Source of the DNA: Hypoxylon rubiginosum
Lineage: Eukaryota; Ascomycota; Sordariomycetes; Xylariales; Hypoxylaceae
DNA length: 64,000 nucleotides
Direction: 5' to 3'
Assembly: GCA_902806565.1 (NCBI GenBank)
Contig: CADCXA010000057.1
Location: 62,001 to 126,000 of the forward strand
A model generated the notes under the pieces. It made no database searches. It was not told the DNA's origin and was given only the letters and a program-made list of their open reading frames with translations. Every line of letters starts with the position of its first letter. Within the stretch, counting starts at the first letter, position 1. The position numbers and the translations under genes were made by a program. This document shows positions 33,922 through 46,543 of the stretch, in pieces.

Positions 33922-35197
33922 TCAGTGCTCTCGTTGACGAGCTAGATCTTCTAGACCATCCTGTTTATCGCAGAATATGTTGATGGCCTGAATAATCTTG
34001 ACTTCGGCCTTGCCTTCGTGGCTCCGAGTGAAAGCTAACCGCCAGGCGCTCTCGTCCTCTAGTATTCTGCTATAATCACTCGGCTCTTCCTCTTTACCAT
34101 CTTTAAATACGCTCCCGGTCTCTCCCTCCCACGGGTTAGCTGGCGTATCCGCTAACTTGGTCAATAGGTGCGGTGCGATGGTAATGTGATGAACACCGGC
34201 CAACTTCATCACCTCCTGGATGGACGTCAAGCTGGCTGGCAAGACCTGCGTCTTGCTTCCGATCTTCTCGTAGTACCGCTGGGCAGCACCGCAGAAGTCG
34301 AATGCCTTGTGCTCGTCGACGTAACTAGACGTACGTACAGGTCAGCGCCCGCGGTCTCTCCAGGGTTCCAGCACCTAAATACACGAGATTCTGGCATACT
34401 TTTCGTCAAAGTGCACGCGTAACTCGTTGATGTACGGTGCAATATACGTGCATGATACGTGAGCAGCCAATGTGGCCTGTTCCATACAGAACATGGTCGT
34501 TGCCAGCGTGGCAATGCCTAGCGCTTCCAACTCGCGACATGCTTGCATGCCCTCCCAAGTGGACGGCACCTTGATGCAGACCCTCCGAGTATCGTACGCT
34601 GGATCCAAATCTTTGAATATCGCCACGATGCCTAGAGGGTGACCGTCATTAGCGATTTATTGCCTTGATCGCCATATCGAGTGTGCTCTTACGCCTGCCA
34701 TTCTCGATCGTCTTCTGCTTGTCATAGGCGTACTTCGGGTTGGTCTGGATATGAGAGTACCCCTTGAGGTAGGGCACTATTTTGAGGGCCAGCTTAACCA
34801 TCATAACATCCACCGCTAGCTCGGCTGCGGCTACATCTGGATATGTCGAGTTCTTGGACGAAGCAAAATCAACGGCATCTTGAATCAACTGAGCGTGTAT
34901 CAGGTTTCCGTCGGCATCGGGTCGGATCAGCTCGTGATAGGCAATAGCCTCCCGAATCTTTAGCTCTTTGCGGCGCGTAGTATTGGTTCATATAAAGCTC
35001 ACCTGGTTCGACGTGCAGTCCGCGAACGGACCCAGCTGCTTCGGCACTGCGCTGATCAGCTTCTATAGCCCCCTCTCGTGGGAAGTAGTCCTTGACAAGA
35101 AACGCGCTTGCTCACCTTCGACGCTGAGAGTATCGCAGTCTACCGCGCTATACGACCGCAGCACGTCCAGCAGACTCTGCTGTCCGGTAGATACCAT
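33922..35197 (-). CDS. Transaldolase-like enzyme, five exons
   Basis: Exons 35197-35116, 35046-35003, 34948-34693, 34631-34400 and 34324-33922 give 338 residues, the normal transaldolase length. Exon 2 (44 nt) supplies VPKQLGPFADCTSNQ. The enzyme moves a dihydroxyacetone unit between sugar phosphates; the Schiff-base lysine is in CIKVPSTWEGMQA. Other family marks are YSAVDCDTL at the start, DCTSNQAIAYHEL, TTMFCMEQATLAA and YINELRVHFDENY. The segment DCTSNQ replaces the commoner TTNPSL, so this is a divergent fungal paralogue rather than the central pentose-phosphate form. It probably acts in the cytosol. I chose the 35197 ATG because it begins a helix just before YSAVDCDT and gives full length. 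Confidence 0.82.
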
Positions 35198-36936
35198 TTT
35201 GTATTCCCTGCTGCACGTTATGAGCCGAAAACTTGCAGCTGTTTGTCGATACCGTCCTTGTATTTGTTGTGACAGAGTAATCAATGTATATACAAGGTCC
35301 GCCCGACGACTCTGCACGACGTAAATACCTACCTAGACCATTCCCCCGCTGCCCGCTCACGTAGACATCCTATGTTTTCATACTACCACCCAACCTCGGC
35401 TGATGAACACGGGAGTCTACATCAGATTGGCTGCAAGATCCGTCTACGCATGCATGGTACAAGCATAGCAAGCGATCTCGGATCAAGTGGGGGAGGCTAC
35501 TGCGAATGAATCTACGGTTAGTGTTTTCCCTCTACCACTCACGATGTTAATCAGGTAGTCGTTAAGAAAATATTACGTCTGCGAAGCACGTGCTTCCCAC
35601 ATGCCCCGTATTAAGACTCGTTATCTCAGATACTTACCTCCTAGCCTGAGGTACACAATATCTTCAAGCTGTAAGATTGGGCTACAGTTTCGGAACCTCT
35701 CTTCGTCTCAACCTTCCCCCACCCCCTTAACAATATATCAGATAAGTTGACTTGCCGCCGTTCGAAACGACGTGATGGTTTATGAAGGGTAGGAAACCCG
35801 AAAACAATTAAGAGTAAGCCGGAAACAAAGCTTTGCGCACAATAGAGAGCGTGGCATCCCTGGAATGCAGCCGGGACTACCTAGATACCGAGCATTCATT
35901 CCAGCAACAGAATGCTCAGTCTGAAACATGAGCCCCCCTCTCCCCTCTCTTAACAATTGTATTCAACTAACAAGCCGTCTACAGGGTATCATAAATATTA
36001 CCTACATACTAAGGTAGCTATTCGCACGAGTCGAGTTGTAGGGCTGGGATGAAGGCGAACTACTATCGAGATGGCGGTGATCTGTCTGACCGAATGGCTC
36101 CCTTTTTAGCTTACTCCTTATATATCTAATCCTAGGTTTCTATAAGAGGTACAATGCTAGGCGTATATGTCTTACGACCATGTGCCGTAACTTATAGGAG
36201 GTGCGCAACAATCAAGACGAATGAGAGAAATTTATGAGCTTCCTCCATCGACAGCGATACAAGCCAGTCCAAGCTAGCCTTAGGAATAGGCGCTCGCAGG
36301 AGACTACACCTTTCTTCTATTCTATCAAGAAGTTAGGCAGCATCTGGAAACTGAGACAACCGGAAACGGAAACTGTCGTGGGCTTTAGCTAGCTTACCTT
36401 AGTCCTAGATCTGAAAGACCTTCACATCTGTGGCAGCCGAATATGGCTAAAGCCGGCTCCTTGTCCTTTTTGTCTTCGCATCCCGGTGGAAATCGAGCGC
36501 AGAGACAGAATAGGATGCGTTCGGCTACGTCGCATAGCTCTTCATTGCCGCATCGAAGAAATGGAATGCCATTCAGGCCCTTTAGGCGACTGAATCGGGT
36601 TATATCTTGCTTCTCATGGACACAATGCCGTCCTCTTTGTCCCGAGTTGACAACAATTCAACCATTTCCTTCTCCTCGCCTCTCTTGTTTTCCTTTTTTC
36701 TTTCTATCGCATCGCAAGGTAAGATTCGGTAGAAATATTGTGTGTTTTTCACCTAATGCTGTCATAACAATCTACCCGTCGCAAAAGTGCTCGCACGGCC
36801 AACGACTCTTCCCCCCTTTTCCGTTTTCCACGGAGCATGATAGCACCCCTTCGTCTCGCAGATGAGGAGTCGCTCAGCCAACCTTTTATCACAGAAGAAA
36901 AGAATAAATTAAGAAACATCTACGATTGGTAGACCG
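35198..36936. other. 1.7 kb divergent promoter region
   Basis: No convincing gene. TACCTACCTAGACC at about 35326-35339 is 130 bases upstream of the transaldolase start. The 36650-36720 stretch is pyrimidine-rich and may be the leader of the large gene to the right. Confidence 0.5.
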
Positions 36937-39900
36937 ATGGAGGCCCCGAAGGACTTCTTCCAGAAAACAGTACCTGCTACCGAATTCGGTTTTATAGAGA
37001 AGAAGCCTTTCGCACTTCGAGCAAACCCTCTGATCGATAAAAACCACCCCGACTTCCTGCGTATGGAAGAATACTTCCTCAGGCTACTTCGTCAGACCAG
37101 ATTTACCATTGAGGAGATTCTCCAGAATACTTTTGAGCCGCACGAGATACGGCTATTTGAACCGATAACCGGCCCCCTAGAGTTGACCCAGTTGCAAAAC
37201 GACAACACCCTTCGTTTCCTCAGGCTTCTGAAAACACGCTTCGAGGGCCGCACATCTACCCTGCAGCTCAAGATGGCGTTCCTCTACTTCGGGCTACCGG
37301 TCGCTCCGATGAGGCCTGGCGGCTCCCAAGCGCCCGAGCTTCTGGATCTGGATTTCGGGCAGAACGCCGTCATGTTCCGCGCCGACCCGCTCGAGTTCCT
37401 AGACGACTACACCGAGAGGTCGTACGGTGATTCTAGTAAACGTGGTAAGTAGTTCTGAAGCTCGATGGTGATGTCGTTATGGCAGCATAGTCTAACGGGC
37501 TCTATCCAGTGACCAGTACCCACTTCTTCCGCAACCCGCCGACGAAAGTTTTCTCTTCGCTCAAACTCCGCGGCGGTAGCCAGGTAGCTACGGAGACCAT
37601 CCCTCCGGGAACGGACGACGGGGATGGGGGCGAAGGTAACGCGGAGGAGGAGGAGGCGTATCTCGAGGGCCTGAAAATTGCCGGGTTCCAAGGAGTAATT
37701 ACCACCACCAGGAGCTACGATAGTTTTGTGGAGGCCACGGACAGGCTCCTGGGATCCAGATCCGGCCACAACTACAAAATACGTCTCCAGATTTGGAAAG
37801 TCTCAGAAGGAGAACACCACGTTGTGGATGAAACAGTCGGCACAGTCTTTCACGACAAGAACCCAGCGGAAGGTCAAACTTATGATGATGCGAGTGACCC
37901 TGATTTTGTAGAGAAAATAAAAGACCCAGTGCTTAGGGTTTTGGCGAGATGGTTCCGCGATGAAAAAGGGCTTGATGCACACGTCTGCTTCGTCGAGTAT
38001 GACTTAGAAGACAAGCCTGACGCCGTTACGCCGTACTTCGGGCCCGACGATGGGTTAATCCCCTTGACCGACCAGGTTAACCGTCAAGCGGTATACATGA
38101 GAATCCCTCCGAACCTCCAACCAACACACAAATCGAACCAGTTTGTCCCCCAGTACTTGAAAGCCATGCAGTCCCTTTTCCCAGACAGGCCCCATCAGTA
38201 TATCGAGTTCAAGGGATACGGTATCACGTACGGGATGCTCGACCCGCCACCTGCGGTCTGGGATTCAATCCTCGTGACACCAGCGGAAGGAGGGGTTGCA
38301 GGTCAAACGAATTTATCCCCGGTCGAAATACCCCCGGATTACGTGCCGGTGTTGGTCCCGGGATTCTATGAGTATAGCACCGACTTTTCGTCAGGATCGG
38401 CCTTCACCAAGGACGACCTCAAGATCCGCAAGCCAGAAGAGGACCGTGCATCGATAGCAAAACTGACCAACGTCGTGTTCAAAGCTCACCCGCTACTACG
38501 GGGCCGCGCAGACATATCCATCGAGGTGTGGGTTCCCGGCCAGGATTTCACGAACACGAGAATATCCGGGGAGCGCATCAGCCTCCAAGACGGCGATCTT
38601 GGCACCCCCCCAGCCGACTGGCGGCTCTTGGTGCACAACTTCCGACGTCTAAGACTACACGCGAATCAGAACAAGCTAAGTATCGTGGTCCGACCTGTGT
38701 ACGACTTCTACCAGATCCACGCAAGAGACCAACCCAATTACCAGTTCGCCCTTGACATAAACAAAGTTACACTGGCCGAGTTCAAAAAACAGGTCCAGGA
38801 TAACCTCTTCCAGGAGTACCAGGAGGGCCAGGTTCTATACCTCAGCCAGACGACCTGGGGGGAGAACAGGAACGAGTTCGTCATCACGGCTAACACGGAC
38901 GAGGAAGGATGGAAATTCATTACGAGGCGTATCACCGAACAGAACGTTACGGTATCTGTAGAAGATTGGACCAGCGACCAGGGTAGGTGTCGAGCGAGAG
39001 TCGTCCAGAACTTGAATCCTTGCTAACTCGAGATAAAGAGGTAAACGAAGACACCACATGGGGTCCACGGTATCACGTGGGAGATTTGGATGAACTCACA
39101 TCCCTCTTCGAGAACCCCTCCCAACCGAAAGAGACGCCCCTGCCGTACGGAGACAGGATGAATACGCTCTTTAAAAATTCCGGCAACGACCTAGGCGGCG
39201 CTGAGAGAGCGGCGAGGCTCCGAGAAAGATTCTTCTACTCCGACCCGAGTATCTTCGCAAACCCGGCGAAGCCTGCGATCCCGCTACATGCCCCGCCGAT
39301 CGAGACAATTATCAGTACGGGACCCAACGTGCCGGCGTTTACGACCGCGATGCGAACTCCTACCGAGGTTGCCAGACTTGAGAAAGAAGTCCACACGCTG
39401 AGGGGAAACCTCCTCGCCAGGATCAAAGAGTGCCCATATATGGAATGCAAGCGGTACTTCACATTTGCGGACGGCGAAGGGCTTGCCCGACATTTGCGGG
39501 AAGACCATAAAGTCTTTCAGTGCTTCCTATGCACCCCCGAGAAGGATCAAACCACCTTGCTCAACAGCGATAGCGTCAGGCGGCATTTCCTCCTCAAGCA
39601 CTACGACGACCTCAAGGAATTTTTCGGTGCTCCCGCGAGGAGCGGCGTGAAGATCAAATACTGCAGTCGGTGCGGCCGCGACGAGTCCAAGCTGAACAAC
39701 CCCGCAGACATCGAACATCACGAGAAGCAATGCAAGCAGACAACAGAAGAAGTACAGACAACGTGGTGCCCCTGCTGCGGGGAACAAAGGGTCCCGAAGA
39801 GTAGTCACTGCCCCTGCGGCATGTATTATTCCACGACATACTCCAGCGATAAACAGGGGTACTGTGAAAAATGCGGCATGCAATACGACGGATCCATGAG

Positions 39901-41759
39901 CCAAGCATATCGCAAACAACACAGCCGCCTCTGCAGGCCAGTTGGCGGCTTGACAGACGACTACTGCGCCAAGTGCGGCGTCAACCTCGCGAGCCTAACC
40001 GTACCCGCGAAGGATAAGCACATACGCGCGTGTAACAAGGTACCCGACGGTGGCGACCCTGTCGGCACTGCTTTCGGCCACTCCGCTAGAGCCGTCGCCG
40101 GACCCAGCAGCGAGGGAGAGCTGGACGCCGATGAGATCCTCGAACTCCTCGGCGGATCCGGGTCGCGGAGCAAACGCAGGGGGGACAGACAGACGAGAAA
40201 GAAGAACCGGAAATCGAAAAAGGCGGAGAAGAAGGCGAAGAAGGCGGCAGCCTTGGATCCGGTCCCTCGTCGCCGAAAGGATTCTCCCGATTGGGACGAA
40301 AGCATGCTCGGAGATGCTTCCGAGCCATATAAGTTCATGCCGGAGCCGCACTGGAGATGCTCTCGGTGCTTCAGATGCGCAGGTGTCGACGTGGAAGAAA
40401 TTGAAGTGAGTAAACCCCATCAAAACGGTGGAGGGTAACCTATCTTTGTCCTCTTCAGGAGCTTGGCTAACATGAATTACCCCCTAATAGCTGCATATGG
40501 ACGAATTCGGGAGCTGTAAGATTCGCCGGGGCCTGGGGACTACGAAGGGAGCCCCGATGCCCAACCGAAGCGGTTGGATTGCTACCCCGGAGGTCGAAGA
40601 TTACGACTTCCCCAAGGCGTACTTTAAATTCGTCAAGAAGTATCCGGCATACCGGTTTACCATGTTCCCGACGCACCAGAAGAACGTCAAGAAGGTCTGG
40701 GAATCGCCTTACGACGTAAACGCGGCGATCGGATCTATCAAGGATGACCCGAACTATACCGGCAAGGGCGCCAGCATCGACGCGGTCCAGAGTATACGCC
40801 TACCCTGGCCGCCATACCAGGGCAAGGATATACCGGCCGAAGAACAGGAAGAATTCGAAGAGGGGTTGTCCGACTTTGACATTCAGGAAGAAGCAGGCCT
40901 CGAATGGGACGTAGCAGAGGAGGAGGAGGAGGAGGAAGAGGCGGAGTCGGAGCCGGAGCAGCTCGACTCGTCGTCCGAAGTGAGCTCCATCATCACCCCG
41001 GTCTCGGAATGGGACCCGGAAGTCCCGACGGAGACGAAGGAGGGCCGGCACAAGCGCAAGCGGCACGAGCAGTACGACCCGAGCTTCGAGTCCGACGACG
41101 GCACCACCACGGCGGACAGCGAGCTGGAAGAGGAGTACTCGGAAGCCGGCGCCGTGCCGGACCCCGTCGCGAACCTGGACCCCGACGCGCCCCCGACCCC
41201 TAAGGGGCGTCCGGGGAAGAAGGCCAAGAAGACCGGCGGCAGGCCTAGCAGCATCGCCACGACGTCGTCGTCGTTGTACAATAGGCCCTCCATCGGCGGT
41301 GCTTCGTCCAGGCTGTCCAAATACATGCACGCGCCTCCCACCGCGGTCACCACCACCCCGAGGATGCGACCCAGCTCCGCCGGCATCTCCTCCACCGCTA
41401 CCGCTACCGCCACCACCCCTACCACGGCCACCACCGGCGGCGGCGGCGGTTCGACCACGGCGCCTCGGGCCGCCACCTTCTTCCCGCCGCACAACGCGCC
41501 GTCCGGCTCCTTCGGCCCCATCTCCCCCTCCTCCTCCCGAAATATCTTCGGGACGGGCAGGGCCGGCAGCCTGCCGCCGCCGAGCTCGGCACGGTCGCAC
41601 TTCACCGTCTCGAGCCTGCGCTCCTCCGACGGCAGGCCCTCGACCAGCCAGAGCATCACCACGTCCACCAGCTGGTGGCCCCGCCCGGGTTCGTCGCGCT
41701 CCGGCGCCCCGAGCACGCCTTCTTTCAAGGGCCAGGCCGGTCAGAAGGGCTCCCGCTAA
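36937..41759 (+). CDS. Giant zinc-finger-like protein with CCHC repeats, four exons
   Basis: Exons 36937-37444, 37510-38982, 39039-40405 and 40491-41759 give 1538 residues. Introns are 56-85 bp with clean GT-AG borders. Residues 1-660 look folded, without a family I know (MEAPKDFFQKTVPATEFGF; DPVLRVLARWFRDEKGLDAH; HQYIEFKGYGITYGMLD). A coiled stretch (VARLEKEVHTLRGNLLAR) precedes a C2H2-like element (CPYMECKRYFTF...HLREDH) and, at about 869-992, three repeats C-x2-C-x14/15-H-x3-C (CSRCG, CEKCG, CAKCG) with a Cys-rich insert (CPCCG, CPCG). Then come a Lys-rich block (RKKNRKSKKAEKKAKKAA, a likely nuclear signal), CSRCFRC, a poly-Glu tract and about 250 Ser/Thr/Pro/Gly-rich residues. Likely nuclear, perhaps nucleic-acid or ubiquitin related; function unknown. 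Confidence 0.75.
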
Positions 41760-42893
41760 ACTGCACTACATAGGCTCGATACCTACCTAGGTAAATAACT
41801 TTCCGAGTTAGTCGTCTGTGTGGGAGAGCGATAGCATGTGTGCTTCAACTAAGTGCCGAGTAGAGAGGGAGTACGAAACTATCGTGCTTCGATCTTGACG
41901 CTTTGGATTTCCTTTTGTTTTTTGGGATAGACGTTTCGCCGCTCCGACCTGGAACGGCGTCCACGGGTCCCATCTCTTGCCGCGTTCACATTTTTCTATG
42001 TTTAGCTCAGTTTTAAGCTTAGCCAGGTCATGTAGGGCTAGGTACCTTAGATGTATTAATAGATGCTGTTCTACCGAACCGCCCTGTTTTCGGCCTTGTC
42101 CCATGTTGCTTCTAATGAGTCCCTATTTTATTCCAAGGTAAAATCATGATGATAGGGGCGAAGCCCGACTGAATTTCTTAGCCTCGTCGTAGCATCGTAG
42201 GTCCTTACTTGATTCTAATTTCATGTCTACACCATATTTCTATCTTCGGAACATACCTACTCAAATTTGAAGCGTGTCATTCGGGTTCTCTAAAGCCATC
42301 GACGACGTATCTCGGTCCAGGGTCTCAAACATGAATGCTTAATTTTTCAAGAGATGTAAAGCTTGAATATCGTTTACAGGATATCGGTTTTGACATTAAA
42401 CGTCTACCTCCTGAGATGATACGATGACATTCCAATAGAACTGTCGCTCACTGTTGTCGTAATCTCGAGGGAGGAGTTTGCGTCATTTGACAACTGCTTA
42501 GTACTTGACCACGGAGCAATCTGTTATATTCACACAATAGCCAACACTTAGTCCATGAGGGGAGGATAGTCATAAATAAAAAGCACCTCGCATTTCGTAT
42601 CACCGTATCTAGTGCCTATCGATTCCGGTGTTTAATTCCTACCCTCAGCGTAAACGTAATCGCAGACGCAAACTGATCTAGTACAAGCCCCAGGGTGAGT
42701 TATCCGGCTCTAATTGCCTAACTCCTGAACTGGTATCATCATAAGAACCTAAGAAGGTTGTAAAAAAAAAGGCAACGCTCACCCCGTACCCCCATCCATC
42801 GTGTCACCTCTAGGGGTACCTGAATTAATGGCAAATAGTTTTTGTCGGATATCTGTGTAAATTGTGCAGACGTATGATGTAGTGGGTTGGTCG
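41760..42893. other. Convergent intergenic region
   Basis: 3' regions of the giant zinc-finger gene and CET1. ATACCTACCTAGGTAAAT at 41780-41797 lies just after the stop codon of the left gene. No gene. Confidence 0.55.
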
Positions 42894-45655
42894 CTACGAG
42901 CCCGGCGGGCAACGTCGCGCTAGAAGCCGCATGTTATTTACTAGGCCGTCAACCAAATCCTCGTATCTATTCGGCTCATTCCGCATAAGCATGCGGCCGT
43001 GTTCGATTAGGTGGTTGGCCTCTAGTTCGACCTCGAGCTCGTGCTCTTTGGGAATCGCGGGATGCGGCTGTGGGTGCTGGCCGCTTGGCGTGGGTTGGCC
43101 TCGCGTGACCTGGGTTAGATCGATCTGATAGAAGCCGTGCTTGTAGCTAAGTCGATCTTTAATACGGTCCGGAGGCCGTTCCTTGTTCGGGATTTGGCAA
43201 CGCTCGATCTCCTCTGCCGTCCCGTCCCAATCTAACTCGATGCTGACGCTAATGCGACAGTCCAGCGGCAGGTGAGGGAAGTGTATATGCATATCAGCAA
43301 CACGCGCCTTGATGATCTTAGCCAGTACGTTCCCTGTCTTCTGGTCATGCGAGACGCGCGCTTTGAGAACCGAGCCTGGAACCAGACTCGAGATGGTACC
43401 TGGTATTCGCTGACGCATCTGAGCTGGGAGCTCGTAGAAGCGGTCAATTTCCCTGCGGTGGACGTAATGGACCTGCACGCGAGACGTGGCCATAGGATTT
43501 TGAGGGAACGAAGCCTTCACTTGCTCGTTCAGGTAACCATTCAGCACCTGGTGTTGATTCTGTCGGTAGCATCAATTAGCACACTATCGCGGGTAGCAGA
43601 GGAAATTGGGTAACGTACCTCGGTCATAGAGCTACGGAATGCGACCCTACCACCCTCCAGTATACACTCCCCAGCTCTTACGCCGGGAAAGGAGATGCGA
43701 TCGTTGGTCATCCTGTCAACGATGGTGCCCAGCTTTGCTTCGATCTCGAACTGCGCATTCACGCTCTGTATCTCCCCGATTTGAGGAAATTGCAAGACAT
43801 TTACTGCTAAAAAGTCGGCCACCTGGCGAGAGACGATATTCATGGGCGTCTCGTTACTAATGCTAGGCTCCCATGGGAACGGCTTGCCATTGAACACGAC
43901 AGAATCCTTCGGATTAGTATAGTTGGGGGGTTCCTCCGCCTTAACGCCACCCGTAGACCGTGTGGTCTCGGGCGAGGGATGCCGAGATGTGTGCTCCACC
44001 TTGACGCCTCCGCTGGGGTCATGCTGGTTGCTGCCGTTGACCAAACTACCCTGATTACCCTGTTGGCGTATGTAGTGCTTCAAAGAGAAGTTGCGGGTCT
44101 TGGCAGGGGGTCGGGCCCTAGTGCTCTGCGCCCAAGCCGGGGGATGGTCGTACTTGATACGTTTGCGGCGCGGCACCGCTGCCAGGCTCGAAGTTTGGGC
44201 GGTCCCACCGGGAGGAACGGAGAGCGCGTGGTTGCCATTCATCTGAGGAGGAGGGGGAGGTTTGCGGTCGTTCTCCAGCTCATCGGATCCAAGGTCTCGC
44301 TGTTCTAGTTTCCGCTTCGTAGAAGTGGCGGGGGTCTGAGGCTTCATGGTGTTGTTGTTGGTCGGAGCAGGCGGAAGGCGTTGAGGGTTGTAAGGAGTTG
44401 AGTCGCTGCTGGTAGAGGGAGGCCGATGGCCGCCGCCGTTACTAGGTAGGCTGGGGACACGTGTTTTGGGTGAGACACTCATGCTTCTTTCACGGTCGCT
44501 TCGGGACTGCGATCCGCGATGGGATTCGGCAACAGCATCATAGGCGCCGCGGCTGCTGCTAGTGGACATTCGTTGGATAGAGGCGGGAGGAGGAGGTGGA
44601 GGTGGAGGTGGCGATTGTACAGGTTGGGATTGGGAAGGGTACGAACTAGCAGCAGCGGTTGACATCCGTTTCTGGTAGGGACTCGGAGGTTGCTGGTAAC
44701 TTGCGGCGGGCGACTGTCGTAGAGGTCCGGGCATCGGCTGGCCTAGTGGAGTTGGAGGTTGCGACGATTGCCGTTGGTGGTGCTGATGCTGTTGCTGTTG
44801 CTGCAGCAATTGGTGTTGCTGCTCAAGGGGTGGAGGGGGGTGATGCGTCGCGACCGGGCTACCTTGAACATAAGGGACCCCGTACGAAGCTGGTTGGCTA
44901 TGTGCAGATGTAGGTGTAGGCGTGGACTGAATAGAGTGAGATCTTTGATGATGTAAGTATGGATGGCTACCACCTGGAGTGACAACAGGCGGAGTCTGCG
45001 GCAACGGTTGTTGTGGTTGCTGCTGGCCGTGTGCGTACTGGACAGAACTATGCTGTTGTGGCTGAGGATTGTAGCTATCACGAGGATAGACACCTACACT
45101 CGGACCAACTCCAGGTCCAACGCCCGGACCAGCACTTTGTGGGCCGTACTGGTGTCTTTGCACCGGGCTAACGGGGGGTTGCTGGGTTGGAAAAGGATAG
45201 CCTCCACTGGCGTTGCTGATGGATGATGTAGGCGTGCGTCGGTAGCCGGGTGATGGGCCAGATATGGAACCTGGTGATCGTATATCGTGAGCACTCGGAG
45301 GCTGAAGGGGAGGAACCGGGGGCCTGCCCGTAAACGCGTTGGCCGGGGGGTTATACGAGGTTGGCGAGGGATACGGACCGGGACCGGGACCAACAGATGC
45401 TGGAGTATGGTTTGCGTGACTGGGGTGGCTTGGGTTGCTTAGGGGATATTCGTGGGTGTTCGGAATGGGCGAGGCGTGGGTGGAATGGCTGTAGTCTCTA
45501 AAGGACTGCGGAGGTAGGGCGTGGGATGGCGTCGACGGTGCGGCTGCTAGGGTCGGGGTGGCAGATGATACGGACGGCGGCTGTAATGGAGGTTGAGATG
45601 ATTGCTTTTTCGATGCGCCTCCATCCGGTCCGTTCAACATGGCACGCAGATCCAT
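42894..45655 (-). CDS. CET1: mRNA-capping enzyme beta subunit (RNA 5'-triphosphatase)
   Basis: Exons 45655-43619 and 43559-42894 give 900 residues; the 59-bp intron (GTACGT to CGACAG) joins RSSMTE to NQHQVLNGYL. This enzyme removes the gamma phosphate from nascent pre-mRNA 5' ends, the first capping step, in the nucleus. The catalytic tunnel domain (about 595-890) shows the two metal-binding glutamate strands, FEIEAKLG (636-643) and HELEVELE (852-859), plus SIELDWDG and RIKDRLSYKHGFYQIDLTQV. Residues 1-470 are a long Pro/Gln/Ser-rich disordered extension with Gln-His runs and a proline run. A middle basic segment (RRKRIKYDHPPAW) may bind the guanylyltransferase, as the short WAQ-type motif does in yeast Cet1; WAQSTR is visible there. 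The N-terminal extension is longer than in yeast. Confidence 0.9.
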
Positions 45656-46202
45656 TTTCGCGATGACTGCTGTTTGCTCTTCCCAGCTTTGCCTTTCCTT
45701 ATTAGTGGCCTCGTCCCCTTTTCCTCGTCACACGCACTAACAGGCCGGAGAGACCAAGGATCTTGTTTTCTGTCTTTCGCAACACTCAGGTCGCAGTGCA
45801 CATCAACCTGCACACACATATACACACGCGTGTACGTGCGCGTGCCAGCTCGTTCTTCTTACTCTCCCCCCTCTTCTCTTCTCTTCGTTTCCGTACCTCT
45901 CGCTAGCTGCGCACGCACACAGCAGTCACTCGCACGTACACTACACGCGCATACGCACACTCTCTTGCTCGATCGTGCAGTTGTACCTAACCCGCGTGTT
46001 CCAACGTCATCGATACATCCAGACAATCGCTATTCAAGACGAGGCAATCGATGCGCGATTGGTATTGGTATCGGTATCGGTGATGGCAATCCGTCTCTGC
46101 ATAGGTCAGGGTCGTATGCAAACGAATGAGAGGGCGCGATGTGGGCTTGGTCGCTCGTTTGTCGTTTGTCGAGTTGGGTTTGTGCGTTTTCGGTCCAATG
46201 TC

Positions 46203-46230
46203 GCGATGCGATGCGATACGATACGATACG
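46203..46230. repeat. 5-bp tandem repeat (GCGAT/ACGAT)
   Basis: Three copies of GCGAT followed by two of ACGAT and a partial copy, head to tail without interruption, upstream of CET1. Confidence 0.9.
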
Positions 46231-46503
46231 GGAGGGAGAAGAAAAATTAAATAATAATCAACCAGTTCCCGAGTTCCCAATTTTGCATTGCACTTTCGCC
46301 TGTATCCTGTATGTATCAAACTGCTTTCGTCGACGAGTATCTCTCTGTTTCTGTCGGTCTCGGTTAGGAATTGCCAATACCGTGTTCAAAAAGAGATGCG
46401 CGATAGCAAGTCGTAGATATGTAATTGACAGGTTGTGCTAGTAGTACAACGTTAGCTTTTGGCCGGTGATATGAACAAAGATGGCCTAGGGATGAATGCG
46501 AAA

Positions 46504-46543
46504 GCGTTGCGTGCGTTGCGTGCGTTGCGTTCGTTGCGTGCGT
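46504..46543. repeat. 9-bp tandem repeat GCGTTGCGT
   Basis: Four head-to-tail copies of a 9-bp unit (three identical, the fourth with G to T at its first base) plus a partial fifth. Non-coding, between CET1 and RPN2. Confidence 0.9.

Noticed and set aside
40800..41728. Minus-strand frames of 266 and 281 codons opposite the end of the giant zinc-finger gene
   Set aside because: Composition (Gly/Arg/Val-rich) mirrors the Ser/Thr/Pro-rich coding strand; no family match.
45808..45960. CA/GT-rich stretch as a possible mobile or CRISPR-like repeat
   Set aside because: No regular unit or spacers; ordinary dinucleotide-biased promoter DNA.
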